Shown: piece by piece, positions 28,176-37,881 of the stretch | Numbering within the stretch: the first letter of the stretch is position 1 | Layout: every line of letters begins with the position of its first letter | DNA from: Rhodococcus sp. OK302 | Lineage (GTDB): Bacteria > Actinomycetota > Actinomycetes > Mycobacteriales > Mycobacteriaceae | Direction: 5' to 3' | NCBI RefSeq assembly: GCF_002245895.1 | Contig: NZ_NPJZ01000001.1 | Coordinates: forward strand, 2,330,501-2,394,500 | Length of the DNA: 64,000 bases | Position numbers and translations under genes: made by a program | Notes under the pieces: generated by a model | Told to the model about the DNA's origin: nothing | What the model saw: only the letters and a program-made list of their open reading frames with translations | Databases searched by the model: none

Positions 28176-29195
28176 ATGACACAACAATCACCCTCCCGGT
28201 GGCGCAAGAGACTTTTGTGGACCGTAGGTTCCGTGTCCATCGTGGTGGGCGGTGTCGTCCTCGCATTTGTTGTCAGTCCGAAACCCGGCGCACTGACTGT
28301 GCGCTGGGTTTTCGAGCGGGGTGCTGACAAGGAAACTGCAGCGATGCAGAAATTTGCTCCGGGCGGCGTCGACGTCATCCGGGATCAGCAGTATCGCGTA
28401 GATGACGCGGATGCGTATCTGGACGTCTACGTTCCCAGTGGCACACAGGCGGCATTGCCGACCGTCGTCTGGACGCATGGTGGCGCGTGGATTTCCGGAA
28501 ACAAGTCCAACTACGCGACGTACTACGAATTACTCGCGTCCCGCGGGTTCACGGTGGTGGCGCTCGATTACTCTCTCGGACCCGAGCACTACTATCCGAC
28601 GGCTGTCGGCCAACTCAACGACGCCCATGCGTACATCGTGGAGAACGCCGAGAGATTGCATATCGATCCGTCGAAGATCTTCCTGGCCGGCGATTCGGCC
28701 GGTGCACAGTTGTCGAGCCAGTTGGCGACGCTCATCACCAGTCCCGAGTACGCCGAGATCGTCGGTGTGGAGCCTGCACTGCGTCCGGAACAACTGCGCG
28801 GTGTTGTGTTGAACTGCGGAATTTACGACGTCGCGAACATGGTCGGTGGCCCGGGCATCATCGGGTGGGGTGTGGACAGATCGCTGTGGGCCTACACGGG
28901 CGAGCGCGATTTTCTCAATACCGAAGCAGCGAAACAGATGTCGACGCTGAATTACGTGAACGAGGACTTTCCGCCCGTCTACATCAGTGGCGGAAACGGT
29001 GACCCTCTCACCAACAAGCAGTCGAAGCCGTTGGCCGACAAGTTGACTGGGTTCGGCGTCAAAGTGGACGCATTGTTCTATCCGGCCGATCATGAACCCG
29101 CGCTCCCGCATGAGTATCAGTTCAATCTCGATAATGCGGACGGGATGACAGCCTTCGAGCGCACAGTCGATTTCTTGTCCGCGCGAGTGGATTAG
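28176..29195 (+). CDS. Membrane-anchored alpha/beta hydrolase (esterase), copy 1
   Basis: This 339-aa protein has one N-terminal transmembrane segment (residues 12-30, LLWTVGSVSIVVGGVVLAFVV) and an extracytoplasmic hydrolase domain. The oxyanion motif is THGGAW and the nucleophile GDSAGAQ, as in the HSL/BD-FAE group; the catalytic His is probably in PHEYQF near residue 310. The role is probably a carboxyl ester hydrolase; no substrate is evident. A paralogue with the same layout follows at 29329. Confidence 0.85.
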   Translation: MTQQSPSRWRKRLLWTVGSVSIVVGGVVLAFVVSPKPGALTVRWVFERGADKETAAMQKFAPGGVDVIRDQQYRVDDADAYLDVYVPSGTQAALPTVVWTHGGAWISGNKSNYATYYELLASRGFTVVALDYSLGPEHYYPTAVGQLNDAHAYIVENAERLHIDPSKIFLAGDSAGAQLSSQLATLITSPEYAEIVGVEPALRPEQLRGVVLNCGIYDVANMVGGPGIIGWGVDRSLWAYTGERDFLNTEAAKQMSTLNYVNEDFPPVYISGGNGDPLTNKQSKPLADKLTGFGVKVDALFYPADHEPALPHEYQFNLDNADGMTAFERTVDFLSARVD

Positions 29196-29328
29196 GCGTA
29201 TTTCCTTGTTTCGCTGAGGAATTTCCGATATCAGACAAGTGATCGAATGAGATTGCCAGCGAATTCCCAGGTACCTATTTTCCGCTAGCCTGGTGTGCGT
29301 TGTTGTTTCCGACGCTCAGGAGTTTGTT

Positions 29329-30351
29329 GTGCCTAAACCGCCAGTCCCCAGATGGCGTCGGCGCATGCTCGGTCTCCTCGGTGTGGTTGTAGTTCTGGCG
29401 GTTCTCGGTGGCGCATCGGCGTACTTCAGCCCGTGGCCAGGCACGCTGGCGATCCGATGGATGGCTGCCGGCAGCGCCGATTCGGTCAGCTCGACGCTCG
29501 ACGAATTGGCGCCTTCCGGCATCACGACAGTGTCGGATGTGCAATATCGCGAGGGAGACCCGGACGCACTGCTCGACGTTTATTATCCGGCGGCGACGCC
29601 AATGGGGTTGCCTACGCTGATCTGGGCGCACGGCGGCAGTTGGATCTACGGCGACAAAACAGACTATTCAGGGTATTACGAGAGCTTGGCCGGTGAAGGA
29701 TTCACCGTCATCTCGTTGGACTATTCGCTGGGCCCGGACGCCATGTATCCGACGGTGCTGAGTCAACTCAACGATGCCTACCGCTACATCACTGACAACG
29801 CGGCCACTTTGCACGTCGATTCCGGTCAACTGTTTCTCGGCGGCGATTCCGCCGGCGCGCAGATTTCCAGCCAGATATCGGCCATGGTCACCGATCCGAG
29901 CTACGCCGCACAGGTCGGCGTGAAACCTAGCATCTCACCCGATCAGCTACGCGGCGTCGTTCTCGACTGCGGTGTCTACGACATGAACGAATTCCTGGCG
30001 CGGGAAGGCAAATTCGGCTGGACGGCAGACCGCGAATCCGTCTGGGCGTACACGGGAACCAAGGACTTCGAGAGTTCTGTTGCAGTCCAGCAGATGTCGA
30101 CGCTCAATTTCGTGACAGCAAAGTTTCCGCCGACATTCATCACCGGCGGCAACGTCGACGTACTGACCGCGGGCCAGTCGAAACCGTTTGCGGACAAGCT
30201 CACCCGCCTCGGCGTCGACGTCGACGCTCTCTTCTATCCCGACGACTACCAGCCGGAACTCGATCACGAGTACCAATTCGATCTGGATACTCCGGACGGT
30301 CAGGTGGCATTCGATCGCACCGCTGCGTTCCTAGACGAGCATTCTCAGTAG
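29329..30351 (+). CDS. Membrane-anchored alpha/beta hydrolase (esterase), copy 2
   Basis: This 340-aa paralogue of the preceding gene starts at GTG 29329, six bases after AGGAG. It has one N-terminal helix (MLGLLGVVVVLAVLGGASAYF), then AHGGSW, GDSAGAQIS, QLRGVVLDCGVYD, QMSTLNFV and DHEYQFDL. The hydrolase cores of the two copies align without large gaps, while the loop after the YD motif differs (NEFLAREGKF against ANMVGGPGII). It ends seven bases before the convergent ramB stop, without an obvious terminator. Confidence 0.85.
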   Translation: MPKPPVPRWRRRMLGLLGVVVVLAVLGGASAYFSPWPGTLAIRWMAAGSADSVSSTLDELAPSGITTVSDVQYREGDPDALLDVYYPAATPMGLPTLIWAHGGSWIYGDKTDYSGYYESLAGEGFTVISLDYSLGPDAMYPTVLSQLNDAYRYITDNAATLHVDSGQLFLGGDSAGAQISSQISAMVTDPSYAAQVGVKPSISPDQLRGVVLDCGVYDMNEFLAREGKFGWTADRESVWAYTGTKDFESSVAVQQMSTLNFVTAKFPPTFITGGNVDVLTAGQSKPFADKLTRLGVDVDALFYPDDYQPELDHEYQFDLDTPDGQVAFDRTAAFLDEHSQ

Positions 30352-30358
30352 AATTCGA

Positions 30359-31771
30359 TTAGCGAATCACGTACGGCGAGATAGAACTTCGATGTTCGCT
30401 GATGTCCAAGTCCTTACCCAGGGGAGGGAAGGCGCGCTGCGGGCAGTTCAGGCGTTCGCAGACGCGGCAACCCGAGCCGATGGGGGTGCCGGGGTTGGAC
30501 TCGTCGAGATCCAGGCCGTCGCTGTAGACAAGGCGATGTGCGTGCCGGATTTCGCAGCCCAACCCGATGGCAAAGATCTTTTGAGGCTGACCGTAGCGAG
30601 CGGCCCGACGTTCCACTGTGCGCGCGATCCAGAGGTACCGTCGACCGTCAGGCATCTGGGCGATCTGCGGCATGATCTTGCCCGGGTAGGAGAAGGTTTC
30701 GTATACGTTCCACAGCGGGCACGTACCGCCGCTGGTGGAGAAATGAAAGCCCGTGGCGGACTGACGTTTCGACATGTTTCCGGCGCGGTCGACGCGCACG
30801 AACATGAACGGTACGCCGCGCAGTTTCGGTCGCTGCAAAGTCGAAAGTCGATGGCAGATCGTTTCGTAACTTGCGGAGTAGAACGCCGACATTCGTTCGA
30901 TGTCGTAGCGGAAGTCCTCGGCCACGTCGTGGAACTGGCTGTAGGGGAGTACCGTCGCCGCGGCAAAGTAGTTGGCCAGGCCGAGTCGGGCCAGCGATAC
31001 CGATTCGTCGCTGGTGAAGTTGCCTCCCGCCACCAACGAATCGAGTAGGTCGCCGTGTTCGAGGTACGCGAGTTCGGTCGCGAACTTGAAGACCTGCTGC
31101 CCGCCGGAGAGGTGCGACGAGATTTCGAGGACCCGAGTGGTGGGGTCGTAGCGGTGCAAAATGTTCTCACCGAGGTCGATGCGGCGAACAATCTGCACGT
31201 CGTGAACACTTTCGAGTCGACGGGCAATTTCGCCGGCAACATCGCCGCGATGGAATCGCAGCCGAGCAGTCAATTCTTCCGCCGCAACATCCAAGTCGTG
31301 AATGTAGTTCTGTCGTTGGTAGAAGTAGTCGCGTACCTCTTCGTGCGGCATGGTGATGGATCCGCTGCCGCTGCCGTCGGAAAACCGATCCTCGGTGGCT
31401 GCCGCCAGCTGCGCGGTGGTGTTGCGGAAGCGGCGATGCATGTTGACCATCGCCTTGGCCAGGCCCGGATGCGTTGACACCATTTCGGCGATCTCGTGGG
31501 CATCGGCGTCGATACCCATTTCCTGGTCGAGCGCCACCTCGCGCATTTCGGCGATCAGCCGTGTGTCGTCCTGGGATGAGAAGAAGGTTGTGTCGACGCC
31601 GAAGACTTCGCTGATGCGTAGCAGGACAGGCACAGTCAGCGGTCTGACGTCATGCTCGATCTGGTTGAGATAGCTTGCCGATATCTCCAGGGTCTTCGCC
31701 AACGACGCTTGGCTCAGGCCGCGCTCGGTACGTAGCTGGCGCAGCCGGACACCGACAAAGGTTTTCGACAT
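30359..31771 (-). CDS. ramB: RamB-type XRE/ImmA-IrrE regulator of acetate metabolism
   Basis: This 470-aa protein has an N-terminal HTH (residues 6-60: VRLRQLRTERGLSQASLAKTLEISASYLNQIEHDVRPLT), a central IrrE/short-chain acyl regulator domain, and a C-terminal region with a Cys cluster (IGLGCEIRHAH, GCRVCERLNCPQRAFPPLG). Length and order match corynebacterial RamB and Mtb Rv0465c, which control isocitrate lyase and other acetate genes. aceA lies 3.7 kb to the right with RamB-like sites upstream. Confidence 0.9.
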   Translation of the reverse strand: MSKTFVGVRLRQLRTERGLSQASLAKTLEISASYLNQIEHDVRPLTVPVLLRISEVFGVDTTFFSSQDDTRLIAEMREVALDQEMGIDADAHEIAEMVSTHPGLAKAMVNMHRRFRNTTAQLAAATEDRFSDGSGSGSITMPHEEVRDYFYQRQNYIHDLDVAAEELTARLRFHRGDVAGEIARRLESVHDVQIVRRIDLGENILHRYDPTTRVLEISSHLSGGQQVFKFATELAYLEHGDLLDSLVAGGNFTSDESVSLARLGLANYFAAATVLPYSQFHDVAEDFRYDIERMSAFYSASYETICHRLSTLQRPKLRGVPFMFVRVDRAGNMSKRQSATGFHFSTSGGTCPLWNVYETFSYPGKIMPQIAQMPDGRRYLWIARTVERRAARYGQPQKIFAIGLGCEIRHAHRLVYSDGLDLDESNPGTPIGSGCRVCERLNCPQRAFPPLGKDLDISEHRSSISPYVIR

Positions 31772-31908
31772 TTTGCCAGGATACGAGGGGTTGCGACGGT
31801 TCGCAATATTGGGTTTGCAGGCTTAACTACTTTTCTTGTCGGTGGCTGCTGGCACTCTGGTAGAAGACCAACAGGTCGGTGTTCTTCGCCTCGTCATCAG
31901 GAGCAGAA

Positions 31909-32550
31909 TTGACCAATCCGAATCTCACACTCATCGCTGTCTTGCTCGATCGTTCGGGCTCAATGAATTCGATCAAGTCCGATACCGAGGGCGGATTCGA
32001 CGCATTCATAGCCGAGCAGCGCGCCCAGCCTGGCGAAGCAATTGTGACGCTCGCACAGTTCGACAACACCTACGAGCGGGTGTACACGAAAATCCCGATC
32101 GCAGATGTCCCGGCGCTGGATCTACGTCCGCGAGGTGGCACAGCATTGCTCGACGGCATCGGCCGCATCACCACCGAAATCGGCGAACAACTCGCCGCGC
32201 AACCGGAGGCGGAGCGGCCCGGCAATGTGATCGTTGTCGTGATCACAGACGGACATGAGAATCGTAGTGAGGAGTGGACTCTCGACGCGGTCAAGACGGC
32301 GATCACGCGCCAAGAGGACGTCTATTCCTGGGACTACCTTTTCCTCGGTGCAAACATCGATGCGGTATCCGTCGGCAGACGGATGGGTTTCAAGCCCGAA
32401 AAGTCGATCACCTACGACGCATCCAGCCAGTACGTCGGCGCTGCGTATGCGGTGACTGCCGACTACGTCAGCCGCAAGCGTGGTACCCCGCTCGGTGCGC
32501 CCAAGCCGGCAGGATTCTCGGATTCGGATCGCTCCGCGACAAAGGAATAG
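31909..32550 (+). CDS. VWA-domain protein
   Basis: This 213-aa protein is essentially one von Willebrand A domain. The MIDAS DRSGSM lies at residues 13-18, followed by RGGTALLDGI (Thr) and VITDGHENRS (Asp). I chose the TTG at 31909 because AGGAG sits five bases upstream; a GTG at 31879 would add ten residues. No signal or membrane segment, so it is cytoplasmic. The function is unknown; it converges on formamidase. Confidence 0.85.
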   Translation: MTNPNLTLIAVLLDRSGSMNSIKSDTEGGFDAFIAEQRAQPGEAIVTLAQFDNTYERVYTKIPIADVPALDLRPRGGTALLDGIGRITTEIGEQLAAQPEAERPGNVIVVVITDGHENRSEEWTLDAVKTAITRQEDVYSWDYLFLGANIDAVSVGRRMGFKPEKSITYDASSQYVGAAYAVTADYVSRKRGTPLGAPKPAGFSDSDRSATKE

Positions 32551-32576
32551 CGGCCTAAATTCTCCGGCTTCTCTGA

Positions 32577-33836
32577 TTACACGCGGTTTTCCGATCGCGG
32601 TGCGCCCATCCCCGGATTGATCTGGAATGGACCGCTCGACGATGGAGCGAGCGGGAAGTCGAAGATCGCGGTCGGGAGGTACACCGTCGAACAGGAGTTG
32701 GGGATGTCCACGACGCCGGAAAGACGGCCTTCGATCGGCGCCGCTCCCAGCAGGAGATACGCCTGCTCGGGGGCGTAGCCGAACTTCGTGAGGTATTCGA
32801 TCGCGTGCAGGCAAGCGCGCTGGTAGGAGAGATGCGAGTCCAGATACTTCTGCTCGCCGTCCAAAGTTACCGACGTGCCCGAGAACGCCAACCACTCGGA
32901 ATACTGCGGATCTGTGTTGCCGGGCATGAAGATCGCATTCTCGGACACCCCGTAGGTATCCATGCCACCTTTGATGATGTCGACGCGAATGTCGATGAAG
33001 CCGCCCATCTCGATGGCACCGCAGAAAGTGATCTCACCGTCGCCCTGGGAGAAATGTAGATCTCCCACAGACAGATTCGCACCGTCGACAAACACGGGAT
33101 AGAAGATTCGGCTGCCCTTGGTCAGGTTTTTGATGTCCTGATTGCCGCCGTTTTCGCGGGGCGGTGCAGTGCGTGCGGCCTCACCGGCCACACGGGTGAA
33201 CTCGTCGCCAATGAGCGAGCCGAGTACGGCGTCGCGAGGCTCCGGCGGAAGTGCCAGTGGAGGAACGCGATTGGGATCGGTGGCGATCAAGGCACCTTCG
33301 CGGGCGTTCCACTTGGCCAGCAACGCCGCCGACGGGGCAGTGCCCATCAAACCGGGGTGCACAATGCCAGTGAACGATACGTGCGGAATGTGGCGCGAGG
33401 TTGCCGTCTGCCCGGAGAAATCCCACACGGCCTTGTAGGCGTCGGGAAATTGCTCGGTGAGGAAGCCGCCGCCATTGTTACGTGGAAAGATGCCGGTATA
33501 TCCCCAGCCCTGCCCGGCCAGCGGGCCCGAATCCTCTTGGGGGATAGGGCCGATATCGAGAATGTCGACTATCAAGAGGTCGCCGGGCTTCGCGCCTTCG
33601 ACGGCAAACGGACCGGAGAGCGTGTGCACCGTGGTGAGCGGGGCGTTGAGAATATCGTCGGCCGAATCGTCGTTGTGTATTGCGCCGTCGAACCATTCGC
33701 GGCAGTGAACGCGAAAGGAGTCACCAGGTTTCACCGTCACGGCGGCCGGGATGTCGGGGTGCCAGCGGTTGTGCCCGACGATGGCCTGCTCGGTGAATTT
33801 CTTGGCGGAATCGAGAGGGAACAGCAGCTCTGGCAT
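32577..33836 (-). CDS. fmdA: Formamidase/acetamidase
   Basis: This 419-aa enzyme hydrolyses formamide or short amides to the acid and ammonia. Diagnostic blocks are HNRWHPDIPAAVTVKPGD, REWFDGAIHNDDSADD, HTLSGPFAVEGAKPGDLL, QGWGYTGIF and HFSQGDGEITFCGAIEMGG. A GAGGAG ribosome site precedes the ATG. fmdB lies 28 bases upstream in the same direction, the common fmdB-fmdA arrangement. With urtABCDE elsewhere in the window it suggests use of simple organic nitrogen. Confidence 0.92.
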   Translation of the reverse strand: MPELLFPLDSAKKFTEQAIVGHNRWHPDIPAAVTVKPGDSFRVHCREWFDGAIHNDDSADDILNAPLTTVHTLSGPFAVEGAKPGDLLIVDILDIGPIPQEDSGPLAGQGWGYTGIFPRNNGGGFLTEQFPDAYKAVWDFSGQTATSRHIPHVSFTGIVHPGLMGTAPSAALLAKWNAREGALIATDPNRVPPLALPPEPRDAVLGSLIGDEFTRVAGEAARTAPPRENGGNQDIKNLTKGSRIFYPVFVDGANLSVGDLHFSQGDGEITFCGAIEMGGFIDIRVDIIKGGMDTYGVSENAIFMPGNTDPQYSEWLAFSGTSVTLDGEQKYLDSHLSYQRACLHAIEYLTKFGYAPEQAYLLLGAAPIEGRLSGVVDIPNSCSTVYLPTAIFDFPLAPSSSGPFQINPGMGAPRSENRV

Positions 33837-33864
33837 ACGGACTCCTCATTCTCGGAAAAGACAA

Positions 33865-34152
33865 TTAGGGGCGAGGTAGCTTGCGGTGCAACGGATTGGA
33901 GGTCATCGGGGTGGGAGAACGCCGCGCGCCCGGTACCGAACCGCTGACCACTGCCGGTTCATGCGCGGAACGGGCTGTGCTGTCGAGAAGGCCCATTGCC
34001 GTCGACGAGGCATGGCTCAATCGTGGTGAGGAAACCATGCGTCGGGATTCGCTGTCGCACCGAGGGCACAGGATGGACGTAGGAACCTCGGCCATCGCGA
34101 ATGACCGCTCGACCGGCCCGCAGCCGGTACACCGAAACTCGTACAGGGGCAT
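33865..34152 (-). CDS. fmdB: FmdB-family zinc-ribbon protein
   Basis: This 95-aa protein begins MPLYEFRCTGCGPVERSF with a second pair in CPRC at residues 33-36, giving the four-Cys FmdB zinc ribbon. FmdB proteins are placed next to formamidase genes and were proposed as regulators, but their role is unproved. The C-terminal half is low-complexity Ser/Arg/Pro. Confidence 0.85.
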   Translation of the reverse strand: MPLYEFRCTGCGPVERSFAMAEVPTSILCPRCDSESRRMVSSPRLSHASSTAMGLLDSTARSAHEPAVVSGSVPGARRSPTPMTSNPLHRKLPRP

Positions 34153-34203
34153 GCGGTCACGCTAGCGGAGGTTCCCGGATTGCGATACCGGAACGGAGAC
34201 CTG

Positions 34204-34908
34204 TTAACGCAGAAGTACCACTGCGCCGTCGCCTCCGGAGCAGGTGACGATTCCGCCGGCGCTGGAGCACGTCATGCGATATTCCTTGCCGGTCACCGGA
34301 CTACGGGCATCCACCGTCTTTGCTTGGCCCTGGACGCCGGCATTTCCGTAGGCACTGCGAACTGCCTCGGCAAAGCCGCACGACGTGTTGGTCGAACCGA
34401 TTGCCGACTCTCGGTATCCGCCGCTGACGGCACCGGAGCCGGGGCAGGCAGACGCTCCGGCCGGGAAACTCACTGCATTCGGCGTGGTCGTGGGAGCGGC
34501 GGTGGTAGTAGTGGGCTTCGTTGTGGTGGGACTGGTCGTGGTGGGGCTTGTCGTTGTCGGACGCGTAGTGCTGGGACGTGTGGTGGCATGCGCTGAAGGC
34601 GAAGGGGGAGAGGAGCTTTCGAGTGTCCGTGTGGTGGACGGGATTCCGGCCGCCGCGGAACTCGGGGCCTGCTTAGGCCAGAGAATGACTGCCAGTCCGC
34701 CGAACAGGGCGATCGCCGCGACAACGCACAGGGTGATCACCACGATCGTCCAGCCCGGCTTGCTCGGCGGTGGTCCGTCCGGGCCGGCGGGATACAACTG
34801 TGGCGTCGCCCGATAGACAGGCTCACCCCCGTAGCCGAGTTGAGGTGGCGTCGGGCCGGCCTGTGACCATGCCTGGTTGTCGGGTGTCGGCGACTGTGGC
34901 TGGGTCAC
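34204..34908 (-). CDS. Single-pass membrane protein with Thr-rich stalk
   Basis: This 234-aa protein is of unknown function. A Pro/Gln-rich cytoplasmic N-terminus (about 60 residues) is followed by a helix (IVVITLCVVAAIALFGGLAVIL), a long Ser/Thr/Pro stalk with repeated TTTSP/TTTKP units, and a small outer domain with paired cysteines (ASACPGSG, NTSCGFAE, MTCSSAG, VTCSGGDG). The layout resembles mycobacterial anchored proteins with a small conserved sensor domain. I chose GTG 34908; upstream codons are not protein-like. Confidence 0.65.
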   Translation of the reverse strand: MTQPQSPTPDNQAWSQAGPTPPQLGYGGEPVYRATPQLYPAGPDGPPPSKPGWTIVVITLCVVAAIALFGGLAVILWPKQAPSSAAAGIPSTTRTLESSSPPSPSAHATTRPSTTRPTTTSPTTTSPTTTKPTTTTAAPTTTPNAVSFPAGASACPGSGAVSGGYRESAIGSTNTSCGFAEAVRSAYGNAGVQGQAKTVDARSPVTGKEYRMTCSSAGGIVTCSGGDGAVVLLR

Positions 34909-35514
34909 TCGGTTACCGCCCACAATGCAGGGAAGTGTGGGACATAGGTGCCTTACCTTCGTGCCTGCCAAGGACAAGCGGGATGAACCGGGAATCTTCA
35001 CACTAATTTGCCGTAACCGACTTTTCTGTCGAATGGCGCGAAATTCGCCAATGTGCCGGTCCTCTGGGCACACAAGTCTGCAATTTCTGCGGGAATCCGC
35101 ATCTGAGGGCAAGTTCTGTGGACTCAGGCACGGTTGCGGCGAGGAATGGACGCGTGATTGCCGTCACTCCGGAGCGTGAATTGTTGCCCGAAACGGTGGT
35201 TTCGGCCTCGGACGGGGCGGTGAAAATCTGGGCCGTCGGCGTTGTGTGCATTTCGTTCACAGCCTGCACGTTCCTTGCTACTGGCCAGTAGGAAACGTGT
35301 CCGATTGGCGCACTTTGCCCGCCTCACTTTCTTTGCAAACTTAGCAAAGCGTATTGAAAAGATAGCGAAGATTGGCATTAGCTACAGGTAGACGGCACTT
35401 TTTTCATGTGCCATTCTCGATGAGTACACGAAAAGGGCCTGGCAATGATGTGAAGCAGTACGGATGTACCGCTCACAACGGGCCGGACCAGTAGATCAAA
35501 GAGATGGAGTCTTG
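34909..35514. promoter_or_regulatory. Divergent intergenic region before aceA
   Basis: This 606-base stretch separates the leftward Thr-stalk gene from aceA. I see no gene in it; the short frames have no ribosome sites or family resemblance. Its right part is AT-richer. CTTTGC (35331-35336) and GCAAAG (35344-35349) form an inverted repeat containing CTTTGCAAA, matching the RamB box core, and another ACTTTGCCC half-site lies at about 35312. A weak 5-bp hairpin (35394-35412) precedes the gene. Confidence 0.6.
35331..35349. promoter_or_regulatory. RamB-like box upstream of aceA
   Basis: CTTTGC-AAACTTA-GCAAAG; the left arm plus spacer gives CTTTGCAAA, close to the corynebacterial RamB motif (ACTTTGCAAA). 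It lies about 165 bases before the aceA ATG. Confidence 0.5.
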
Positions 35515-36804
35515 ATGTCGACCACCGGCACCCCGAAGACCGCAGCAGAGCTCCAGCAGGATTGGGACACCAACCCTCGCTGGAAGGGCGTTACTCGCAA
35601 CTACACGGCCGATCAGGTCGTCAAGCTCCAGGGCACCGTCGTCGAGGAGCACACCCTCGCTCGCCGCGGCTCCGAGATCCTCTGGGATCTCGTGAACAAC
35701 GAGGACTACATCAACTCCCTCGGTGCACTGACCGGCAACATGGCTGTGCAGCAGGTTCGCGCCGGCCTGAAGGCCATCTACCTCTCCGGTTGGCAGGTTG
35801 CCGGCGACGCTAACCTCTCGGGCCACACGTACCCGGACCAGAGCCTGTACCCGGTCAACTCGGTTCCGACCGTCGTTCGCCGCATCAACAACGCACTGCT
35901 TCGCGCCGACGAAATCGCCAAGAACGAGGGCGACACCTCCGTCAGCAACTGGCTCGCTCCGATCGTCGCTGACGCCGAAGCCGGCTTCGGTGGCGCACTC
36001 AACGCTTACGAGCTGCAGAAGGCCATGATCGCCGCCGGCGCAGCAGGCGTGCACTGGGAAGATCAGCTCGCTTCGGAGAAGAAGTGCGGCCACCTCGGTG
36101 GCAAGGTGCTCATCCCGACGCAGCAGCACATCCGCACCCTGACGTCGGCTCGTCTGGCTTCCGATGTCGCGGACGTTCCGTCCGTCATCATCGCCCGCAC
36201 CGACGCTGAGGCCGCAACCCTCATCACCTCCGACGTGGACGAGCGCGACCGCCCGTTCCTCGACGGAACCCGCACGGCTGAAGGCTTCTACGGCGTCAAG
36301 AACGGTATCGAGCCGTGCATCGCTCGCGCCAAGGCTTACGCACCGTACGCAGACCTCATCTGGATGGAGACCGGCGTGCCGGACCTCGAGGTTGCAAAGA
36401 AGTTCTCCGAGTCCGTTCGCAGCGAATTCCCGGACCAGATGCTGGCCTACAACTGCTCCCCTTCCTTCAACTGGAAGGCGCACCTGGACGACGCGACCAT
36501 CGCGAAGTTCCAGAAGGAGCTCGGCGCGATGGGCTTCAAGTTCCAGTTCATCACCCTCGCAGGCTTCCACTCGCTCAACTACGGCATGTTCGACCTGGCC
36601 TACGGTTACGCCCGCGAAGGCATGACGGCATTCGTCGACCTGCAGGAGCGCGAGTTCAAGGCTGCTGAAGAGCGTGGCTTCACGGCCATCAAGCACCAGC
36701 GTGAGGTTGGCGCCGGCTACTTCGACACCATCGCCACCACCGTTGACCCCAACACCTCGACGGCAGCCCTCAAGGGCTCCACCGAAGAGGGCCAGTTCCA
36801 CTAA
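35515..36804 (+). CDS. aceA: Isocitrate lyase
   Basis: This 429-aa enzyme splits isocitrate into glyoxylate and succinate, the first step of the glyoxylate shunt used for growth on acetate and fatty acids. The catalytic motif KKCGH is intact with C191, the same number as in Mtb Icl1. Other blocks are [21 protein letters not shown] and [12 protein letters not shown] 35515 follows GGAG. fadB2 lies downstream, as in mycobacteria, and RamB-like sequences lie upstream. Confidence 0.96.
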   Translation: MSTTGTPKTAAELQQDWDTNPRWKGVTRNYTADQVVKLQGTVVEEHTLARRGSEILWDLVNNEDYINSLGALTGNMAVQQVRAGLKAIYLSGWQVAGDANLSGHTYPDQSLYPVNSVPTVVRRINNALLRADEIAKNEGDTSVSNWLAPIVADAEAGFGGALNAYELQKAMIAAGAAGVHWEDQLASEKKCGHLGGKVLIPTQQHIRTLTSARLASDVADVPSVIIARTDAEAATLITSDVDERDRPFLDGTRTAEGFYGVKNGIEPCIARAKAYAPYADLIWMETGVPDLEVAKKFSESVRSEFPDQMLAYNCSPSFNWKAHLDDATIAKFQKELGAMGFKFQFITLAGFHSLNYGMFDLAYGYAREGMTAFVDLQEREFKAAEERGFTAIKHQREVGAGYFDTIATTVDPNTSTAALKGSTEEGQFH

Positions 36805-36975
36805 GAACTGACGCGTGGCGGGGGAGAGGCTCAACTTCGGGTCTCTCCCCTGCCTGTATCACCGCTCGATTTTCTCTTGTCTTCAAGGCAGTTCCGATTG
36901 CGTCGGCCATCAGCGTCGACGCGGTTCGAAGTGCTTCCCGCAACAACACCTCCACCAGACAAACAAGGAGCTGAC

Positions 36976-37872
36976 GTGACCAGCGAAAAAATTCAGCGCG
37001 TCGGCGTTATCGGCGCCGGGATCATGGGTGCCGGAATCGCCGAGGTGTGCGCCCGCGCACATGTCGATGTTCTGGTCTTCGAGCAGACTCGCGAGCTTGC
37101 AGCAGCCGGGCGTTCACGCATTCTGCGTTCGCTCGACCGCGGCGTGAGCAGCGGAAAGATCACAGAACGTGAGCGTGAGCAGGCTGCATGGCGTCTGCGT
37201 TTCACCTCCGATCTGGGTGATTTCGCGGACCGCCAGCTCGTTGTGGAGGCCGTCGTCGAAGACGAGAAAATCAAGAGCGAAATCTTCGCAGAACTCGACT
37301 CCATCGTCACCGACCCCAACGCGGTGTTGGCGTCCAACACGTCGTCGATCCCCATCATGAAGCTGGGTATCACGACCAAGCGTCCCGAGCGTGTCATCGG
37401 AATGCACTTCTTCAACCCGGTTCCGGTTCTGCCTCTCGTCGAATTGGTGACGACGCTCAAGACCAGTGCCGCAGTGTCCGAGCGCGCCGAAGCTTTTGCC
37501 AGTGACATCCTGGGCAAGCAGGTCGTCCGCAGTGCCGACCGCTCCGGCTTCGTCGTCAACGCTCTTCTGGTTCCGTACCTGCTTTCGGCCATCCGCATGG
37601 TCGAGTCGGGCTTCGCGACGAAGGAAGACATCGACAAGGCAACGGTTTTGGGCCTCGCGCACCCCATGGGTCCGCTGGCTCTGACGGACCTGGTCGGACT
37701 CGACACCGTCAAGTCCATCGCCGACTCCATGTACGAAGAGTTCAAGGAGCCGCTGTACTCCGCTCCGCCGCTGCTTCTGCGCATGGTCGAAGCCGGCTTG
37801 ACCGGTAAGAAGTCCGGCGCGGGCTTCTACGAATACCCCGACAACGGTCGCGGCGCCAAGCAAGCAAGCTAA
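36976..37872 (+). CDS. fadB2: 3-Hydroxybutyryl-CoA dehydrogenase
   Basis: This 298-aa NAD-dependent dehydrogenase has the Rossmann motif GVIGAGIMGAGIAE (residues 9-22), NTSSIPIMKL with the catalytic Ser region, MHFFNPVPVLPLVELV with the catalytic His, and the C-terminal domain GFVVNALLVPYLLSAIRMVESG, HPMGPLALTDLVGLD. Start GTG 36976 is five bases after AAGGAG. It oxidises 3-hydroxyacyl-CoA in beta-oxidation or the reverse direction. The aceA-fadB2 order matches Mtb Rv0467-Rv0468. Confidence 0.92.
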   Translation: MTSEKIQRVGVIGAGIMGAGIAEVCARAHVDVLVFEQTRELAAAGRSRILRSLDRGVSSGKITEREREQAAWRLRFTSDLGDFADRQLVVEAVVEDEKIKSEIFAELDSIVTDPNAVLASNTSSIPIMKLGITTKRPERVIGMHFFNPVPVLPLVELVTTLKTSAAVSERAEAFASDILGKQVVRSADRSGFVVNALLVPYLLSAIRMVESGFATKEDIDKATVLGLAHPMGPLALTDLVGLDTVKSIADSMYEEFKEPLYSAPPLLLRMVEAGLTGKKSGAGFYEYPDNGRGAKQAS

Positions 37873-37881
37873 GGCCCACGG

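Noticed and set aside
35245..35265. CRP/GlxR-like TGTG...CACA near 35250
   Set aside because: The half-sites are one base too far apart for the TGTGA-N6-TCACA pattern.
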